From: Prochlorococcus sp. MIT 1300
Lineage (GTDB): Bacteria > Cyanobacteriota > Cyanobacteriia > PCC-6307 > Cyanobiaceae
DNA length: 64,000 nt
Assembly: GCF_034092375.1 (NCBI RefSeq)
Contig: NZ_CP139302.1
Coordinates: forward strand, 496,001-560,000
Direction of reading: 5' to 3'
The notes beneath the pieces were generated by a model. It was not told the origin of the DNA and made no database searches. It worked only from the letters and a program-made list of their open reading frames with translations. Shown piece by piece: positions 63,938 through 64,000 of this stretch (position 1 is the stretch's first letter; each line of letters begins with the position of its first letter). The position numbers and the translations under genes are program-made.

Positions 63938-64000
63938 GACATAAGTTGCAATTAAAAAACCCCACCCTTACGGTGGGGTTTTTTAATTGCAACTTATGTC
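63938..64000. repeat. 29-bp perfect inverted repeat with terminator core
   Basis: Left arm 63938-63966 and right arm 63972-64000 are exact reverse complements around a 5-nt loop (CTTAC). The inner part AAAAAACCCCACC / GGTGGGGTTTTTT is a good bidirectional intrinsic terminator. The outer 16 bp of each arm (GACATAAGTTGCAATT and its complement) are beyond what a terminator needs. The repeat may continue past the window. Confidence 0.9.

Overview
The window reads as a piece of a compact, AT-rich marine picocyanobacterial chromosome, most likely a low-light-type Prochlorococcus. The evidence is the gene content and order: guaB3-Yfr1-trxA, acsF with a plant-type ferredoxin and Ycf54, chlI, petG, petH without a phycobilisome-linker domain, cytM, crtL next to gyrA, zwf-opcA, and sasA. 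Genes are tightly packed on both strands with many overlapping ends. I see no insertion sequence, prophage, CRISPR array or rRNA, and one tRNA. The strain cannot be fixed from the window alone.

Layout. 1-8.6 kb: edge of lysA, then rimI, clpC, a glycerol-dehydrogenase-like enzyme, an alpha/beta hydrolase and a DUF2993 protein, facing cdsA and a fold-type-I PLP decarboxylase. 8.7-21 kb: ABC1/UbiB kinase, a small membrane protein, an RsuA-type pseudouridine synthase, a RodZ-like HTH membrane protein, malQ, two unknown proteins, prs, pepN, sasA and tRNA-Glu. 21-34 kb: an SRPBCC protein divergent from petH, then zwf, opcA, cobB/cbiA, a RecD-like helicase, a DUF212 protein, crtE, folD and a PgpH-like 7TM-HD protein. 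34-44 kb: small conserved proteins, leuA, a GH57 enzyme, lycopene cyclase, gyrA, a CAAD-domain protein and guaB3. 44-53 kb: Yfr1, trxA, hisH, rsmD, petG (38 codons, antisense to the rsmD end), cytM, a TrmJ-like methylase, a class-A-beta-lactamase-fold protein, chlI, ruvC, 5-FTHF cyclo-ligase, sufE and hom. 53-64 kb: a peptide-type ABC binding protein with one permease, a DUF1400 hydrolase, an MFS carrier, a DUF2834 protein, a PfkB kinase, several small ORFs, and finally acsF, an FdC2-like ferredoxin and Ycf54.

How the genes fit together. Several steps of chlorophyll synthesis are present: Mg insertion (chlI), ring E formation (acsF, ycf54, probably fdC2), and geranylgeranyl diphosphate supply (crtE) for the phytyl tail and carotenoids (crtL). 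Photosynthetic electron transport is represented by petH, petG and cytM. Dark carbon metabolism is represented by zwf-opcA, malQ and the GH57 enzyme. sasA links to the circadian output.

Points that stand out: the acsF / FdC2-like ferredoxin / ycf54 cluster as a candidate complete aerobic cyclase module; a ferredoxin-NADP reductase whose N-terminus is a membrane anchor; a beta-lactamase-fold protein lacking the deacylation glutamate; a small gene with a strong ribosome-binding site interrupted by an in-frame TAG; a cytM start that looks one base out of frame; and a 29-bp perfect inverted repeat ending exactly at the right edge of the window. None of these amounts to a clearly new defence or mobile system.
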